This document shows, in pieces, positions 1 through 8,504 of a stretch of 47,796 nt of DNA (positions within the stretch are counted from its first letter, which is position 1; each line of letters starts with the position of its first letter). The stretch covers positions 1 through 47,796 of the forward strand of contig JAKLKW010000031.1 of the NCBI GenBank assembly GCA_023150455.1, given 5' to 3'. Origin of the DNA: Alphaproteobacteria bacterium. GTDB taxonomy: Bacteria > Pseudomonadota > Alphaproteobacteria > JAEULC01. The position numbers and the translations under genes were made by a program. The notes under the pieces were generated by a model. It was given only the letters and a program-made list of their open reading frames with translations, had not been told where the DNA came from and ran no database searches.

Positions 1-573
1 CTTGCCGCCGCTTGCGTCGATCAGCGTGAGCTTGCCGTCGAGCTTGAGGGGCCCGCGCTGGCCGCCAAGCGTCGCGACCGCCTCGATCTCCTCGGCGCGG
101 CCGCCGGCGCCGCTGCGGCGGTCGAGGAAGCTCGCCGCCGCGCGAACGACGCGGATGCGCTCGAGCTTCAGCTTGGGGGTGCCGAAGTCCCAGTTGATGC
201 GTCCGTCCGGCAGGATCTCGAGCGCCGCGGAAACCCGATCCAGCACCAGCTCTTCCGCCACCAGCTCGCCCTTGATGAGCGGCAACAGGCGCAGGCGCGC
301 GCTGAGCTCGCCCACGGTCGCGAGCTGCGGCGCCGCGCCGCCGGGGATGTTCGAGATGTGCAGGTCGCCGAGGACGAGGGCCGGCACCGGCAGCAGCGCC
401 AGGGAAACCGCCCCGCGCGCCGCGACCGGCCGCTCCAGCGCCGCCGCCAGCGTCGCTTCCGCCTGGGCGCGGTAGCGGCCCATGTCGATGAAGGACGGCG
501 CCAGCCACAGCCCGGCCACGACCAGCATGACGACGCCGAGCGCGGCGCCCAGCGCCAGCATGGATTTGCGCAT
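1..573 (-). CDS. AsmA family protein, N-terminal part (cut by window edge)
   Basis: The minus frame from an ATG at 573 stays open to the window edge and gives 191 residues. It starts with a short basic stretch and one hydrophobic membrane segment (about residues 5-26, ending in WLAP). Next comes an AsmA-like N-terminal pattern: a helix followed by an AARGAVSLALLPVPALVLGD-type stretch, then LxxGELVAEELVLD and PDGRINWDF, which are hallmarks of the AsmA/YhdP beta-rich family. Family members are inner-membrane-anchored periplasmic proteins linked to envelope lipid transport and outer-membrane homeostasis. The exact role here is not known. An AGGGGGA ribosome site lies just upstream of the ATG. 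The C-terminal part is outside the window. Confidence 0.75.
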   Translation of the reverse strand, partial: MRKSMLALGAALGVVMLVVAGLWLAPSFIDMGRYRAQAEATLAAALERPVAARGAVSLALLPVPALVLGDLHISNIPGGAAPQLATVGELSARLRLLPLIKGELVAEELVLDRVSAALEILPDGRINWDFGTPKLKLERIRVVRAAASFLDRRSGAGGRAEEIEAVATLGGQRGPLKLDGKLTLIDASGGK

Positions 574-656
574 CGTCGAAGTCCCCCTGCGCGCGATTGT
601 GCCGCAGGCACGGCCGCGGGCAAGCTGGAATCGTCCAGGTTCCGGGACAAAAAGCC

Positions 657-684
657 TTTACTTGCAGGAGGAAGGGCGTATATC
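657..684 (+). promoter_or_regulatory. Candidate sigma70 promoter for the decarboxylase gene
   Basis: TTTACT (657-662) and TATATC (679-684) are separated by 16 nt, in an otherwise very GC-rich stretch. Transcription would start near 691, giving a leader of about 250 nt before the decarboxylase ATG. This is assigned by eye. Confidence 0.35.
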
Positions 685-690
685 GGGCGC

Positions 691-800
691 AGAAGTCGCA
701 CCGCGCACGTGCCCCTGGCCCGTTGGGTTATGCAACGACGTACCGCGTGCTTCCCGTGCTCGGCCGCGCCCCGGCCGGCGCCCAAGAGGAGGTTACGATG
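691..800 (+). promoter_or_regulatory. Structured leader upstream of the decarboxylase (possible speF-type leader)
   Basis: The leader holds two clean hairpins. CGTTG (721-725) pairs with CAACG (733-737), and CGGCCG (761-766) pairs with CGGCCG (772-777). A strong GAGGAGG ribosome site (786-792) and a short ORF follow. A conserved RNA called speF is known upstream of ornithine decarboxylase genes in alphaproteobacteria. The position and gene context fit, but I did not run a covariance model, so family membership is an inference. Confidence 0.4.
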
Positions 801-890
801 TTTGTTGTTGTCCTCGGCGGGGCCATGCCCTGCGTTCCCGACATCCCTGACCGCCGCAACCGCCGCGCCGCGCCCGCCTGCGCACGCTGA
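798..890 (+). CDS. Possible 30-residue leader peptide upstream of the decarboxylase
   Basis: An ATG at 798 stands 5 nt after GAGGAGG, a stronger ribosome site than most in the window. The frame runs 30 codons to TGA at 888-890, and the decarboxylase starts 50 nt later. The peptide begins MFVVVLGGAMPC and ends with a basic, Pro- and Arg-rich tail. I recognise no family. Its position suggests a translated upstream ORF in a regulatory leader, comparable in idea to the SpeFL leader of enterobacteria, but no sequence similarity is claimed. It could also be chance. Confidence 0.3.
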   Translation: MFVVVLGGAMPCVPDIPDRRNRRAAPACAR

Positions 891-940
891 AGACGCCCGT
901 CTCCGGCAGAATTCCCGAACCCGTTGCGGCGGAGCCAGCG

Positions 941-2074
941 ATGAACCGCAAGATTGCCCGTTTCCTCGACGAGCACCGGCCGGCGACGCCGTGCCTGGTG
1001 TTCGACCTCGACACGGTCGAGCAGAAATACCGCGAGATGGCCAAAGCGATGCCCGAGGCGCGCATCTACTACGCCGTCAAGGCCAACCCGGCGCCGGAGG
1101 TCCTGAAGCTGCTGGCGCGGCTGGGCTCCGCCTTCGACGTGGCGAGCCTGGCGGAGGTCGATCTGTGCCTGGCGGCCGGGGTCGACGCGCGGGATCTCTC
1201 CTACGGCAACACGATCAAGAAGGAACGCGACGTCGCCGCCGCCTTCGCGCGCGGCGTCTCGCTGTTCGCCTTCGACAGCCAGGAGGAGCTGGAGAAGATC
1301 GCCCGCGCCGCCCCGGGCGCGCGCGTGTTCTGCCGCCTGCTCGCCGGCTCCGAGGGCGCGGAATGGCCGCTGTCGCGCAAGTTCGGCTGCGACTACGCCA
1401 TGGCGCTGAGCCTGATGCTGAAGGCGCCGGCGCTCGGCGTGGTGCCGTTCGGCCTGTCCTTCCATGTCGGCTCGCAGCAATGCGATCCGAAGCGCTGGGA
1501 CGAGGCCGTCGCCGAGAGCGCGCGCCTGTTCCGGGAGCTCGAGGCCGCGGGCATCGAGCTCGGCATGCTCAATCTCGGCGGCGGCTTCCCCGCGCGCTAC
1601 CGCAAGCGCGTGCCGCCGGTCGCGCGCTACGTCGAGGAGATCCGCGCGGCGCTGCGCCGCCATTTCGGCAACCGGGCGCCCGAGCAGCTGATCCTGGAGC
1701 CCGGCCGCGGCCTCGTCGGCGAGGCGGGCGTGATCCACAGCGAGGTCGTGCTGATCGCACGCAAGTCCGCCCGCGACGACAAGCGCTGGGTATATCTCGA
1801 CATCGGCCGGTTCGGCGGCCTTGCGGAGACGATGGACGAGATGATCCAGTATCCGGTCGTCGCCCCGCGCGAAGGCGGGCCGACCGGCAAGGTCGTCCTG
1901 TCCGGCCCGACCTGCGACAGCGTCGACGTGCTGTACGAGAAGGCCGACTACCGGCTGCCGCTCGACCTCAAGACGGGCGACCGCCTGACGTTCCTAAGCG
2001 CCGGTGCCTACACCACGACCTATGCCTCGGTCGGCTTCAACGGCTTTCCCCCGCTGGCCGAGCACTACATCTGA
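941..2074 (+). CDS. Type III PLP-dependent decarboxylase, ornithine decarboxylase-like
   Basis: This 377-residue protein is a fold-type III (alanine racemase-like) decarboxylase. The PLP lysine is K47 in YYAVKANP. Other family marks are H175 in HVGSQ, the glycine-rich phosphate loop NLGGGFPARY (211-220) and EPGR (253-256). The GPTCDSxD motif (C325, D326) is typical of ornithine or ornithine/lysine decarboxylases, which share a substrate site across the dimer. It differs from diaminopimelate decarboxylase in length and in this motif. The likely reaction is ornithine to putrescine and CO2 in the cytoplasm, feeding polyamine synthesis. Lysine cannot be excluded as a substrate. The ATG at 941 matches the family start. 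A long leader precedes it. Confidence 0.9.
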   Translation: MNRKIARFLDEHRPATPCLVFDLDTVEQKYREMAKAMPEARIYYAVKANPAPEVLKLLARLGSAFDVASLAEVDLCLAAGVDARDLSYGNTIKKERDVAAAFARGVSLFAFDSQEELEKIARAAPGARVFCRLLAGSEGAEWPLSRKFGCDYAMALSLMLKAPALGVVPFGLSFHVGSQQCDPKRWDEAVAESARLFRELEAAGIELGMLNLGGGFPARYRKRVPPVARYVEEIRAALRRHFGNRAPEQLILEPGRGLVGEAGVIHSEVVLIARKSARDDKRWVYLDIGRFGGLAETMDEMIQYPVVAPREGGPTGKVVLSGPTCDSVDVLYEKADYRLPLDLKTGDRLTFLSAGAYTTTYASVGFNGFPPLAEHYI

Positions 2075-2108
2075 CGCCACGATCCATCCCCTTCGTTCGC
2101 CGCGGCGC

Positions 2109-4514
2109 ATGACCTCGAGCCCGTCGGACCCGCTCCAGCAGGCCGTCGCCGCCTATCGCGCCGGCGATCTCGCCGAGGCCGAGCGCCTGTGCCGCGCGAT
2201 CGAGCTGGCCAGGCCCGCCGATCCCGGCGCGCTGCAGCTGCTCGGCGTCATCGCCGCGCGACAGCGCCGGTTCGAGGAGGCGCGCCAGCGCTTCGAGCAG
2301 GTGCTGGCGATCGACCCGCGCGCCGCGCCGACGCATCTCAACCTCGGCAACGCCCTCGCCGCGCTCGGCCGGCGCGAGGAGGCGCTGGCCAGCTATGAAC
2401 GCGCGGCGTCGATCAAGCCCGACTACGCCGAGGCGCACTACGCCCATGCCAATGCGCTGCTGGCGCTGGGGCGCGTGGAGGAATCGCTCGGCTCGTTCCA
2501 GCGCGCGCTCACGCTCCGGCCGGACTATCCCGAGGCCCTGAACAATTTCGGCAGCGCCTGGAGCGAGCTCAGGCGCTTCGAGGAGGCGCTGATCTGCTTC
2601 GATCGCGCGCTGGCGCTGAAGCCGGATTATCTCGACGCGCTGAACAACCGCGGCAACGCGCTCGTTTCGCTCGGCCGCTTCGCGGACGCCCTCGCCAGCT
2701 ACGACCGGGCGCTGGCCGCGAACCCGCTGCACGCCGAGCTCCTGAACCACCGCGGCAACGCGCTGCGCATGATGAAGCGCTTCGACGAGGCGCTGGTGTG
2801 TTTCGACCGCGCGCTGGCCGTCAAGCCGGATCTTGCCGATGCGTGGAACAACCGCGGCGTCGCGCTGCAGGAGCTCGGCCGCTACGCCGAATCGCTCGCG
2901 AGCTTCGACCGGGCGCTGACCATGGCGCGCCGTCATGCCGGCACGTTCAGCAACCGCGGCGGCGTGCTGCTGGCGATGGGGCGGGTCGAGCACGCGCTGG
3001 CGAGCCTCCAGCAGGCGCTCGAGATCAGGCCCGACCATGTCGAGGCCATCAACAATCGCGGCATGGCGCTGCTGCGCCTGGGCCGGTTCGAGGAGGCTGC
3101 GGCGGACTTCGCCCGGGTGCTCGAGCTGGCGCCGGAGCACGACGACACGCCGGGATTCCTGCTGCACGCGCGGCTGCACGGCTGCGACTGGCGCGACTAC
3201 GACCGGCAGCGCGAGCGGATCGTGGCCGACCTCCGGCGCGGCAAGCGCAGCGCCCAGCCGTTCACGATCCTGGGCGTGCTGGAATCGCCGGACGACCAGC
3301 GCCGCTGCGCGGCGCTGTGGGCGGCCGACAAGTGCCCGCCGGCGCCGGCCCCGCTCTGGCGCGGGCGGCCGAAGCCCCATGACCGGATCCGCGTCGCCTA
3401 TCTCTCCGCCGATTTCCGCGAGCACGCCGTCGCCTACCTGCTCGCGGGCCTGTTCGAGCGGCACGACCGGGAGCGCTTCGAGGTGACGGCGATCTCGTTC
3501 GGCCCGCCGGGGGACGGAGCGATGCGCGCGCGGCTCGAGCGCGGCTTCGAGCATTTCCTCGACGTGCGCGGCAAGAGCGACCGCGCGATCGCCGAGCTGG
3601 TCGCCGAGCGCGAGACCGACATCGCCGTCGATCTGATGGGCTTCACCGCCGACTCCCGGCCCGCGATCCTCGCCCAGCGCGCGGCGCCGATCCAGGTGAA
3701 CTACCTGGGCTATCCGGCGACGCTCGGCACGTCGTTCCACGACTACATCGTCGCCGATCCCTTCGTGATCCCCGCGTCCCAGGCGGCGCGCTACAGCGAG
3801 CGCATCGCGTGGCTGCCCGACACCTACCAGGGCACCGACGGCGCGCGTGCGCTGCCGGGTCCCGCACCGGGGCGAGCCGAGCTCGGCCTGCCCGAGGACG
3901 GCGTCGTGTTCTGCTCGTTCAACAGCAACCACAAGTTCACGCCGGCGATGTTCGCCGCGTGGATGCGCCTGCTCCGCGCCGTCGACGGCAGCGTGCTGTG
4001 GCTGCTCGCCGCCACCGCCGCGGTCGAGGCCAATCTGCGGCGCGAGGCCGAGGCGCGCGGCGTGGCGCCGGACCGGCTCGTCTTCGCCCCGCGCATCGAC
4101 TACGCGCCGTACCTGGCGCGCTATGGGGCCGCGGACCTGTTCCTGGACACGGCGCCGTTCAACGCGGGCACGACGGCCAGCGACGCGCTATGGGCCGGGC
4201 TGCCCGTTCTGACGCTCGCCGGGGAGGCGTTTCCCGCGCGCATGGCGGGCAGCCTGCTGCACGCGGTCGGCCTGCCGGAGCTCGTGACCGCGTCGCCGGC
4301 GGAATACGAGGCCTTGGCGCTGTGTCTGGGCCGCGACCGGGCCGCGCTGGCGGAGCTCCGCGTCCGGCTCGCCCGCAACCGGGCGACCCATGCGCTGTTC
4401 GATACCGACCGCTTCCGCCGGCATCTGGAGGCAGCCTACGCGGCGATGTGGGAGCGCTTCGCCGGCGGCGGCGCGCCGGCCAGCTTTGCCGTCGCGCCAG
4501 TCCCGCGTTCCTGA
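2109..4514 (+). CDS. TPR protein with C-terminal GT41 (OGT/SPINDLY-like) glycosyltransferase domain
   Basis: The protein has 801 residues. About ten or more tandem TPR units (for example repeats of ALxxxPDYxEAxNNRGxAL) fill the first ~340 residues. The rest is a GT41-type catalytic region with the SADFREHAVAYLLAGLFERH segment, VNYLGYPATLGT, FNSNHKFTP and a C-terminal nucleotide-sugar site (DLFLDTAPFNAGTTASDALW, GLPVLTL). GT41 enzymes move a sugar from a nucleotide donor to Ser/Thr side chains. Bacterial homologues often act on surface or flagellar proteins, but the donor and target are unknown here. I chose the ATG at 2109 because the frame upstream of it lies inside the decarboxylase gene. 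It begins 34 nt after that gene and may be cotranscribed. Confidence 0.88.
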   Translation: MTSSPSDPLQQAVAAYRAGDLAEAERLCRAIELARPADPGALQLLGVIAARQRRFEEARQRFEQVLAIDPRAAPTHLNLGNALAALGRREEALASYERAASIKPDYAEAHYAHANALLALGRVEESLGSFQRALTLRPDYPEALNNFGSAWSELRRFEEALICFDRALALKPDYLDALNNRGNALVSLGRFADALASYDRALAANPLHAELLNHRGNALRMMKRFDEALVCFDRALAVKPDLADAWNNRGVALQELGRYAESLASFDRALTMARRHAGTFSNRGGVLLAMGRVEHALASLQQALEIRPDHVEAINNRGMALLRLGRFEEAAADFARVLELAPEHDDTPGFLLHARLHGCDWRDYDRQRERIVADLRRGKRSAQPFTILGVLESPDDQRRCAALWAADKCPPAPAPLWRGRPKPHDRIRVAYLSADFREHAVAYLLAGLFERHDRERFEVTAISFGPPGDGAMRARLERGFEHFLDVRGKSDRAIAELVAERETDIAVDLMGFTADSRPAILAQRAAPIQVNYLGYPATLGTSFHDYIVADPFVIPASQAARYSERIAWLPDTYQGTDGARALPGPAPGRAELGLPEDGVVFCSFNSNHKFTPAMFAAWMRLLRAVDGSVLWLLAATAAVEANLRREAEARGVAPDRLVFAPRIDYAPYLARYGAADLFLDTAPFNAGTTASDALWAGLPVLTLAGEAFPARMAGSLLHAVGLPELVTASPAEYEALALCLGRDRAALAELRVRLARNRATHALFDTDRFRRHLEAAYAAMWERFAGGGAPASFAVAPVPRS

Positions 4515-4534
4515 CGCCGTCCGCGGAAAAGAAA

Positions 4535-4561
4535 ACCGGGCCGCGAGATCCGCGGCCCGGT
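4535..4561. terminator. Bidirectional rho-independent terminator between convergent genes
   Basis: A perfect 11-bp stem (4535-4545 with 4551-4561) has a 5-nt AGATC loop. Read on the minus strand it is followed by TTTTCTTTTCC, a good U tract. On the plus strand the tail is a weaker AATTTATT. It separates the GT41 gene (plus) from the RTX gene (minus) and most likely serves both. Confidence 0.8.
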
Positions 4562-4609
4562 GGTGGAATTTATTGCAGGAGTTGGACGAAAAATTCTGGC
4601 GTGGCCCGG

Positions 4610-5746
4610 TCAGGTGATCAGGTTGCCGCCATCGGTGAAGTCGGCCAGGAAGGCGCCGTTCACCCGGACGCTGCTGAAGGCGAAGATCGACTGGTCGGTG
4701 TCGAACAGCACGAAGCCCGCGCCCTGCGTGGCGAACGACATCGCCGTGGCGAAGTCGGCGAACACGCCGGTGAAGTCGAGGTCGTCGAACACCTTGCTGA
4801 AGTCGGTGACCACGTCGTGCCCGGCGAGCGGGCCGGCCGAGTCGAAGATGATGGTGTCGGAGCCGGCGCCGGCGGTGATCGTGTCGTTGCCGTCGCCGCC
4901 GTTCAGCGTGTCGTTGCCCAGGCCGCCGGTGATCGTGTCGTTGCCGGCTTCGCCGAAGATGACGTCGCGGTCGGCCTCGCCGTTCAGCACGTCGTTGCCG
5001 TCGCCGCCCAGGATATAGTCGTTGCCGCCGCCGCCGAAGACCGTGTCGCGGCCGTCGCCGAGCGCCGGGCCGGCGTCGATGTAGTCGTCGCCCTCGTTGC
5101 CGTAGATCAGGTCGTTGCCCAACCCGCCGAACAGCGAGTCGATGCCGGTGCCGCCGTACAGCGAATCGTTGCCGTCATCGCCCTCGATGTAGTCGAGGCC
5201 GTCGCCGCCGCGGATGACGTCGTTGCCGCTCCCGCCGAACAGCATGTCGTCGCCGAAGTCGCCCTGGATCAGGTCGTTGCCGTCGCCGCCATAGACCTCG
5301 TCGTTGCCCAGGCCGCCGAACAGCGAGTCGTTGCCGGCATCGCCGAAGATCAGGTCGTTGCCGTTGTAGCCGTACACCGTGTCCTGGCCGATGCCGCCGT
5401 CGAGGACATCGTCGCCGAGGCCGCCGTTCAGCTTGTCGTTGCCTTCGTCGCCGAAAAGGATGTCGTTGCCCGAGCCGCCGTTGATCGTGTCGTTGCCCAG
5501 GCCGCCGCTGACGATGTCGACGCGGGTCCCGAACGACGCGTCGGCCGCCGGCCCGGTGCCGCCCAGCGTGGTGCCGTTGTAGACGTCGTTGCCGGCGCCC
5601 AGCAGCGCCGTCACGCTCGTGTACTTGCCGGCGACGGTGACGGTGTCGGCGCCGCCCATCGCGTCGATGTAGTAGTCGTTCGTCAGAAGCAGAGAGTTGA
5701 CCGAGATCGTGTTGGCCGCAGCCGTCCCGGTGATCGTGATAGTCAT
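4610..5746 (-). CDS. RTX-repeat calcium-binding protein
   Basis: This 378-residue protein has no Sec signal. After a short N-terminal beta region it consists of near-continuous RTX nonapeptides (GGxGxDxUx, such as GGLGNDTIN, GGSGNDILF, GGDGNDLIQ) from about residue 80 to 290. These fold into a calcium-loaded parallel beta roll. The last ~85 residues (DTIIFDSAGPLAGHDVVTDF and onward) form a typical C-terminal domain of type I-secreted proteins, so export by an ABC/MFP/TolC system is likely. No such transporter is in the window. No protease, lipase or adhesin domain is visible, so function is unknown. The ATG is preceded by GGAGGAGAAGG. The gene lies between two TPR glycosyltransferase genes. 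Confidence 0.9.
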   Translation of the reverse strand: MTITITGTAAANTISVNSLLLTNDYYIDAMGGADTVTVAGKYTSVTALLGAGNDVYNGTTLGGTGPAADASFGTRVDIVSGGLGNDTINGGSGNDILFGDEGNDKLNGGLGDDVLDGGIGQDTVYGYNGNDLIFGDAGNDSLFGGLGNDEVYGGDGNDLIQGDFGDDMLFGGSGNDVIRGGDGLDYIEGDDGNDSLYGGTGIDSLFGGLGNDLIYGNEGDDYIDAGPALGDGRDTVFGGGGNDYILGGDGNDVLNGEADRDVIFGEAGNDTITGGLGNDTLNGGDGNDTITAGAGSDTIIFDSAGPLAGHDVVTDFSKVFDDLDFTGVFADFATAMSFATQGAGFVLFDTDQSIFAFSSVRVNGAFLADFTDGGNLIT

Positions 5747-5838
5747 CGTCCTTCTCCTCCAACCGGACGGAAGGTCTACCTGACTACCCGCTGCCGGACC
5801 TGCGCCCCCGGATACCTTTCCAGGGGACGTTTGAAGTG

Positions 5839-5867
5839 ACTATAGCGAACAGCTTCGCGTTTGACCA
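5839..5867 (-). promoter_or_regulatory. Candidate promoter for the RTX gene
   Basis: On the minus strand, TGGTCA (5867-5862) and TATAGT (5844-5839) are 17 nt apart, with an expected start about 85 nt before the RTX ATG. The 211-nt gap 5747-5957 is clearly richer in A/T than its surroundings. It also carries two copies of a TTCGCGTTT(G)ACCA direct repeat (near 5853 and 5920). Confidence 0.4.
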
Positions 5868-5913
5868 GCGGATTCCGATAGTTTGTCGAAATTTCTTGAT
5901 TCATTTCGGCGAA

Positions 5914-5943
5914 AAGCGGTTCGCGTTTACCAAGATACCGCTT
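5914..5943 (-). terminator. Candidate terminator of the TPR/GT9-like gene
   Basis: AAGCGGT (5914-5920) and ACCGCTT (5937-5943) form a 7-bp stem with a 16-nt loop. On the minus strand the stem ends in CTTTTC, and it sits 15 nt after the stop codon at 5958. The stem is short, so this is a weak call. Confidence 0.35.
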
Positions 5944-5957
5944 GCGAAATCAATGCG

Positions 5958-7820
5958 TTAGGATTTTTCGCCTCTCGCGTTAGCGGCTAGTCCCCGGGCA
6001 ACGCGGTCTATCACCGCCGGCCAATCGCCTGCTCTATTTTGGCGAAACAGGCGGGCCGATGCATACCATGGACTCTCCGTTCGGTCCACCAGCCAGCGCC
6101 AGTCCGAGCCCAGCGGCAGCATGATCCAGACGGGTTTGCCGAGCGCGCCCGCCAGGTGGGCGACCGCCGTGTCGACGCTGATCAGCAGATCGAGCGCCTG
6201 CACGCAGGCTGCGGTATCGGCGAAGTCGCGCAGCTCGTTCCCCAGCGGCTCGACCGCCCGCATGTCCGGCGGCGCGGCGTCGGCTCCGACCTGCAGCGAA
6301 TGGAAGGCGATGCCGCCAACGCCAAGCAGCGGCGCCAGAAGCGCGGGCGCGATCGACCGACGGCGGTCGTCGGGGAATGCGGGATTGCCCGCCCATGCGA
6401 GGCCGACCCTGAAGCCCGGTCGCGTGGCGAGGCGGCGCTTCCAGGCCCGCGTGGCCTCTGGCTCGGCTTGTATATAAGGCGTCGCCGGAATGGACTCGAG
6501 CCGCGTGCCGAAGACGCGCGGCAGGCTCAGCAGCGGGCATTGCACGTCATGCGGCGGCAGCTTCTCGCCGGCGGCGACCACCCGATCCTGGCCGGGCAAG
6601 CGGGCGCATAGACGCCGCAACGGCGCCGGCACTTCCAGGACCACGCGGGTCCCGCCGGCCGCCACCATCGGCACATAGCGCAGGAACTGGATCGTGTCGC
6701 CGAGACCCTGCTCGGCGTGCAGCAGGATCGTGCGCCCGCTTATGTCCTCGCCACTCCACTCCGGCCGGTCGAAACGACGCGATTGCGCCCGCGCGGCGCG
6801 CGTGCGCCAGCGCCAGTCGTATTCCCCCCATCCGCGGGCGAAGTCGCCCTGGCGCAGCAGGGCCATTGCATGCGCCGTGTGGGCCTCGGCGCTTTCGGGA
6901 TCCAGCGCCAGCGCGCGCTCGAACGCGGCAAGCGCCTCCGTGAAGCGTCCCTGGTGCTCCAGCGCGATGCCGAGGTTCTTGTGCACATCCGCCAGATCGG
7001 GGCTGAGCGCGAGGGCGCGGCGCAGCGCCGGCTCCGCTTCCGCCGCGCGATCGAGCGGCAGCAGCGCCACGCCCAGGTTGGCATGTGCCACCGCGAGGTC
7101 CGGCGCCAGGGCGACCGCCCGGCGCTGCAGCATCACCGCTTCCTCCGGACGTCCCCCGGCCAGGACGGCGTTGCCGAGATTGGTCAGCGCGCGCGCATCG
7201 CGCGGGTCCAGCTCGTGGGCGCGGCGGTAGTGCCGTTCCGCCTCGGCGATCCGGCCGAGCTGCTCGAGGACCGAGCCGAGGTTGAGATGGGCATGGAACA
7301 GGTCCGGCGCTCGCGCCAGCGCCTGGCGGCACGCCGCGGCGGCTTCGTCCAGCCGGCCGAGCCCCTGCAGCGCGACGGCAAGGTTGACCAGGTAGGCCGG
7401 ATGGCCGGGCGCGATCGCCAGGGCGCGGCGCTGCGCCTCGACCGCTTCCGCGTGGCGGCCCAGGCGATGCAGCGCGTTGGCGAGGTCGCTGTGTGCCGGC
7501 GCGAGCGACGGCATCAGGCCGGTCGCGCGGCGGAAGCACGCGGCCGCGCCGGCGTCGTCGCCGTTCAGCGCGAGAACCTGGCCCAGCCGGACGTGCAGCT
7601 CGACCGAGTCGGGCTTCAGCGCGACCGCGCGCCGCAGCAGCGCTTCAGCCTCTCCGGGGTCGCCCTCGCGCCGCCGCAGCAGGGCCAGCATCTGCATGAG
7701 TTCCGTGTCTTCGGGCGCGAGCGCCAATGCGTCGCGCAGCGTGCGCTCCGCGTCGGCGAGGCGTCCTTCCGCGACGTGGCGACCGGCCCGTTCAAGGGCC
7801 TCCGCGCTGGCCGGGCCCAC
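5958..7820 (-). CDS. TPR protein with C-terminal GT9-like glycosyltransferase domain
   Basis: The first ~370 of 620 residues are TPR units, mostly DPxxAxAHxNLGxxLxxxGRxxEA. A linker with GWGEYDWRWR and a Rossmann-like region follow: GRTILLHAEQGLGDTIQFLRY, FRVGLAWAGNP, FHSLQ and DLLISVDTAVAHLAGALGKPVWIMLP. The latter pattern resembles the heptosyltransferase/GT9 nucleotide-sugar site. Members of this common TPR-GT9 group are thought to glycosylate proteins or cell-surface glycans. The target is unknown. The GTG at 7820 is my start: it lies 14 nt past the stop of the upstream GST gene, and the longer frame would run through that gene. The weak ribosome site suggests translational coupling. An ATG further in cannot be excluded. 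Confidence 0.8.
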   Translation of the reverse strand: MGPASAEALERAGRHVAEGRLADAERTLRDALALAPEDTELMQMLALLRRREGDPGEAEALLRRAVALKPDSVELHVRLGQVLALNGDDAGAAACFRRATGLMPSLAPAHSDLANALHRLGRHAEAVEAQRRALAIAPGHPAYLVNLAVALQGLGRLDEAAAACRQALARAPDLFHAHLNLGSVLEQLGRIAEAERHYRRAHELDPRDARALTNLGNAVLAGGRPEEAVMLQRRAVALAPDLAVAHANLGVALLPLDRAAEAEPALRRALALSPDLADVHKNLGIALEHQGRFTEALAAFERALALDPESAEAHTAHAMALLRQGDFARGWGEYDWRWRTRAARAQSRRFDRPEWSGEDISGRTILLHAEQGLGDTIQFLRYVPMVAAGGTRVVLEVPAPLRRLCARLPGQDRVVAAGEKLPPHDVQCPLLSLPRVFGTRLESIPATPYIQAEPEATRAWKRRLATRPGFRVGLAWAGNPAFPDDRRRSIAPALLAPLLGVGGIAFHSLQVGADAAPPDMRAVEPLGNELRDFADTAACVQALDLLISVDTAVAHLAGALGKPVWIMLPLGSDWRWLVDRTESPWYASARLFRQNRAGDWPAVIDRVARGLAANARGEKS

Positions 7821-7834
7821 GGGCCCTGGCCGTC

Positions 7835-8470
7835 TCAGTGCGGCTCGGCCAGGCCTTCCTGCGCCATCATGCGCTGGACGGCGGGCCGGACCTTCACGCG
7901 ATCGACCAGGCCCGCGATGCGCGGCCAGGTCCAGGCGGGCCGCGCCGTGTTGCGGCTCCAGCGCGACAGCATGTGCAGGTAAAGGTCGGCGCCGGAGAAG
8001 GATTTGCCCGCCAGGTACGGACCGCACGCGGCGAGCCCGGCATCGACGTTGCCCCACATGCGCTCCAGGCGCCTTTCCGCCGTCGCCTTGACCTCGGCGC
8101 GGGCGGCATCGCTCGAGGCGAAATAGTCCGCGTGGAAGAACTGCATGTAGGCCTCCTGCACCGTGTTGGTCAGGTACATCAGCCACTGGCAGAACAGCAT
8201 GCGCTCCGGCGAGCCCGGCGCCGGCGCCAGGCCGGCGTCCGGGTGCTTGTCGGCGAGATAGAACAGGATCGCCGCCGATTCGTACATCGCGCGCTCGCCA
8301 TCCATGAACGTCGGCACGCGCGCGTTGGGATTGAGCTTCAGATACTCGGGCCGGCGGTGCTCGCCCTTCTCGGTGTCCACCAGCACCAGCTCGTAAGGGG
8401 CGCCGATCTCCTCGAGCGCCGCATGCGGCGCCATGCCGGCGCTGCCCGGACTCGCGAACAGCTTGTACAT
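7835..8470 (-). CDS. Glutathione S-transferase family protein
   Basis: The protein has 211 residues, the usual GST length. The N-terminal thioredoxin-like domain (1-80) has MYKLFASPGSAG, the cis-proline segment NARVPTF and the glutathione gamma-Glu site YESAAILFYLAD. The all-helical C-terminal domain follows, with the N-capping SGADLYLHML segment. It is a cytosolic GST of a bacterial or beta-like class. The substrate is unknown, and it could be a detoxifying transferase or a maleylacetoacetate isomerase-like enzyme. It lies between the LprI-like gene and the TPR/GT9 gene, with gaps of 34 and 14 nt. Confidence 0.9.
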   Translation of the reverse strand: MYKLFASPGSAGMAPHAALEEIGAPYELVLVDTEKGEHRRPEYLKLNPNARVPTFMDGERAMYESAAILFYLADKHPDAGLAPAPGSPERMLFCQWLMYLTNTVQEAYMQFFHADYFASSDAARAEVKATAERRLERMWGNVDAGLAACGPYLAGKSFSGADLYLHMLSRWSRNTARPAWTWPRIAGLVDRVKVRPAVQRMMAQEGLAEPH

Positions 8471-8504
8471 CGATTGGTCTCCACGGCGGACGGGGAAGGG
8501 ATGG

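Noticed and set aside
168-785. 205-codon minus frame opposite the decarboxylase leader
   Set aside because: It is out of frame with the AsmA reading and has shadow-type Arg/Trp-rich composition.
4610-5746. DNA tandem repeat or CRISPR-like array in the RTX region
   Set aside because: The periodic GTCGTTGCC units come from coding RTX nonapeptides. Spacing and sequence vary with the codons and there are no unique spacers.
3809-5839. Long plus-strand open frame of 676 codons
   Set aside because: It is out of frame with the GT41 gene and then antisense to the RTX repeats. Its Arg-rich and Val/Ala-rich composition is typical of shadow frames in GC-rich DNA.
7821-8186. N-terminal extension of the TPR/GT9-like protein
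   Set aside because: The extension lies over the GST gene in another frame and shows no TPR pattern. The GTG at 7820 fits the gene boundary.
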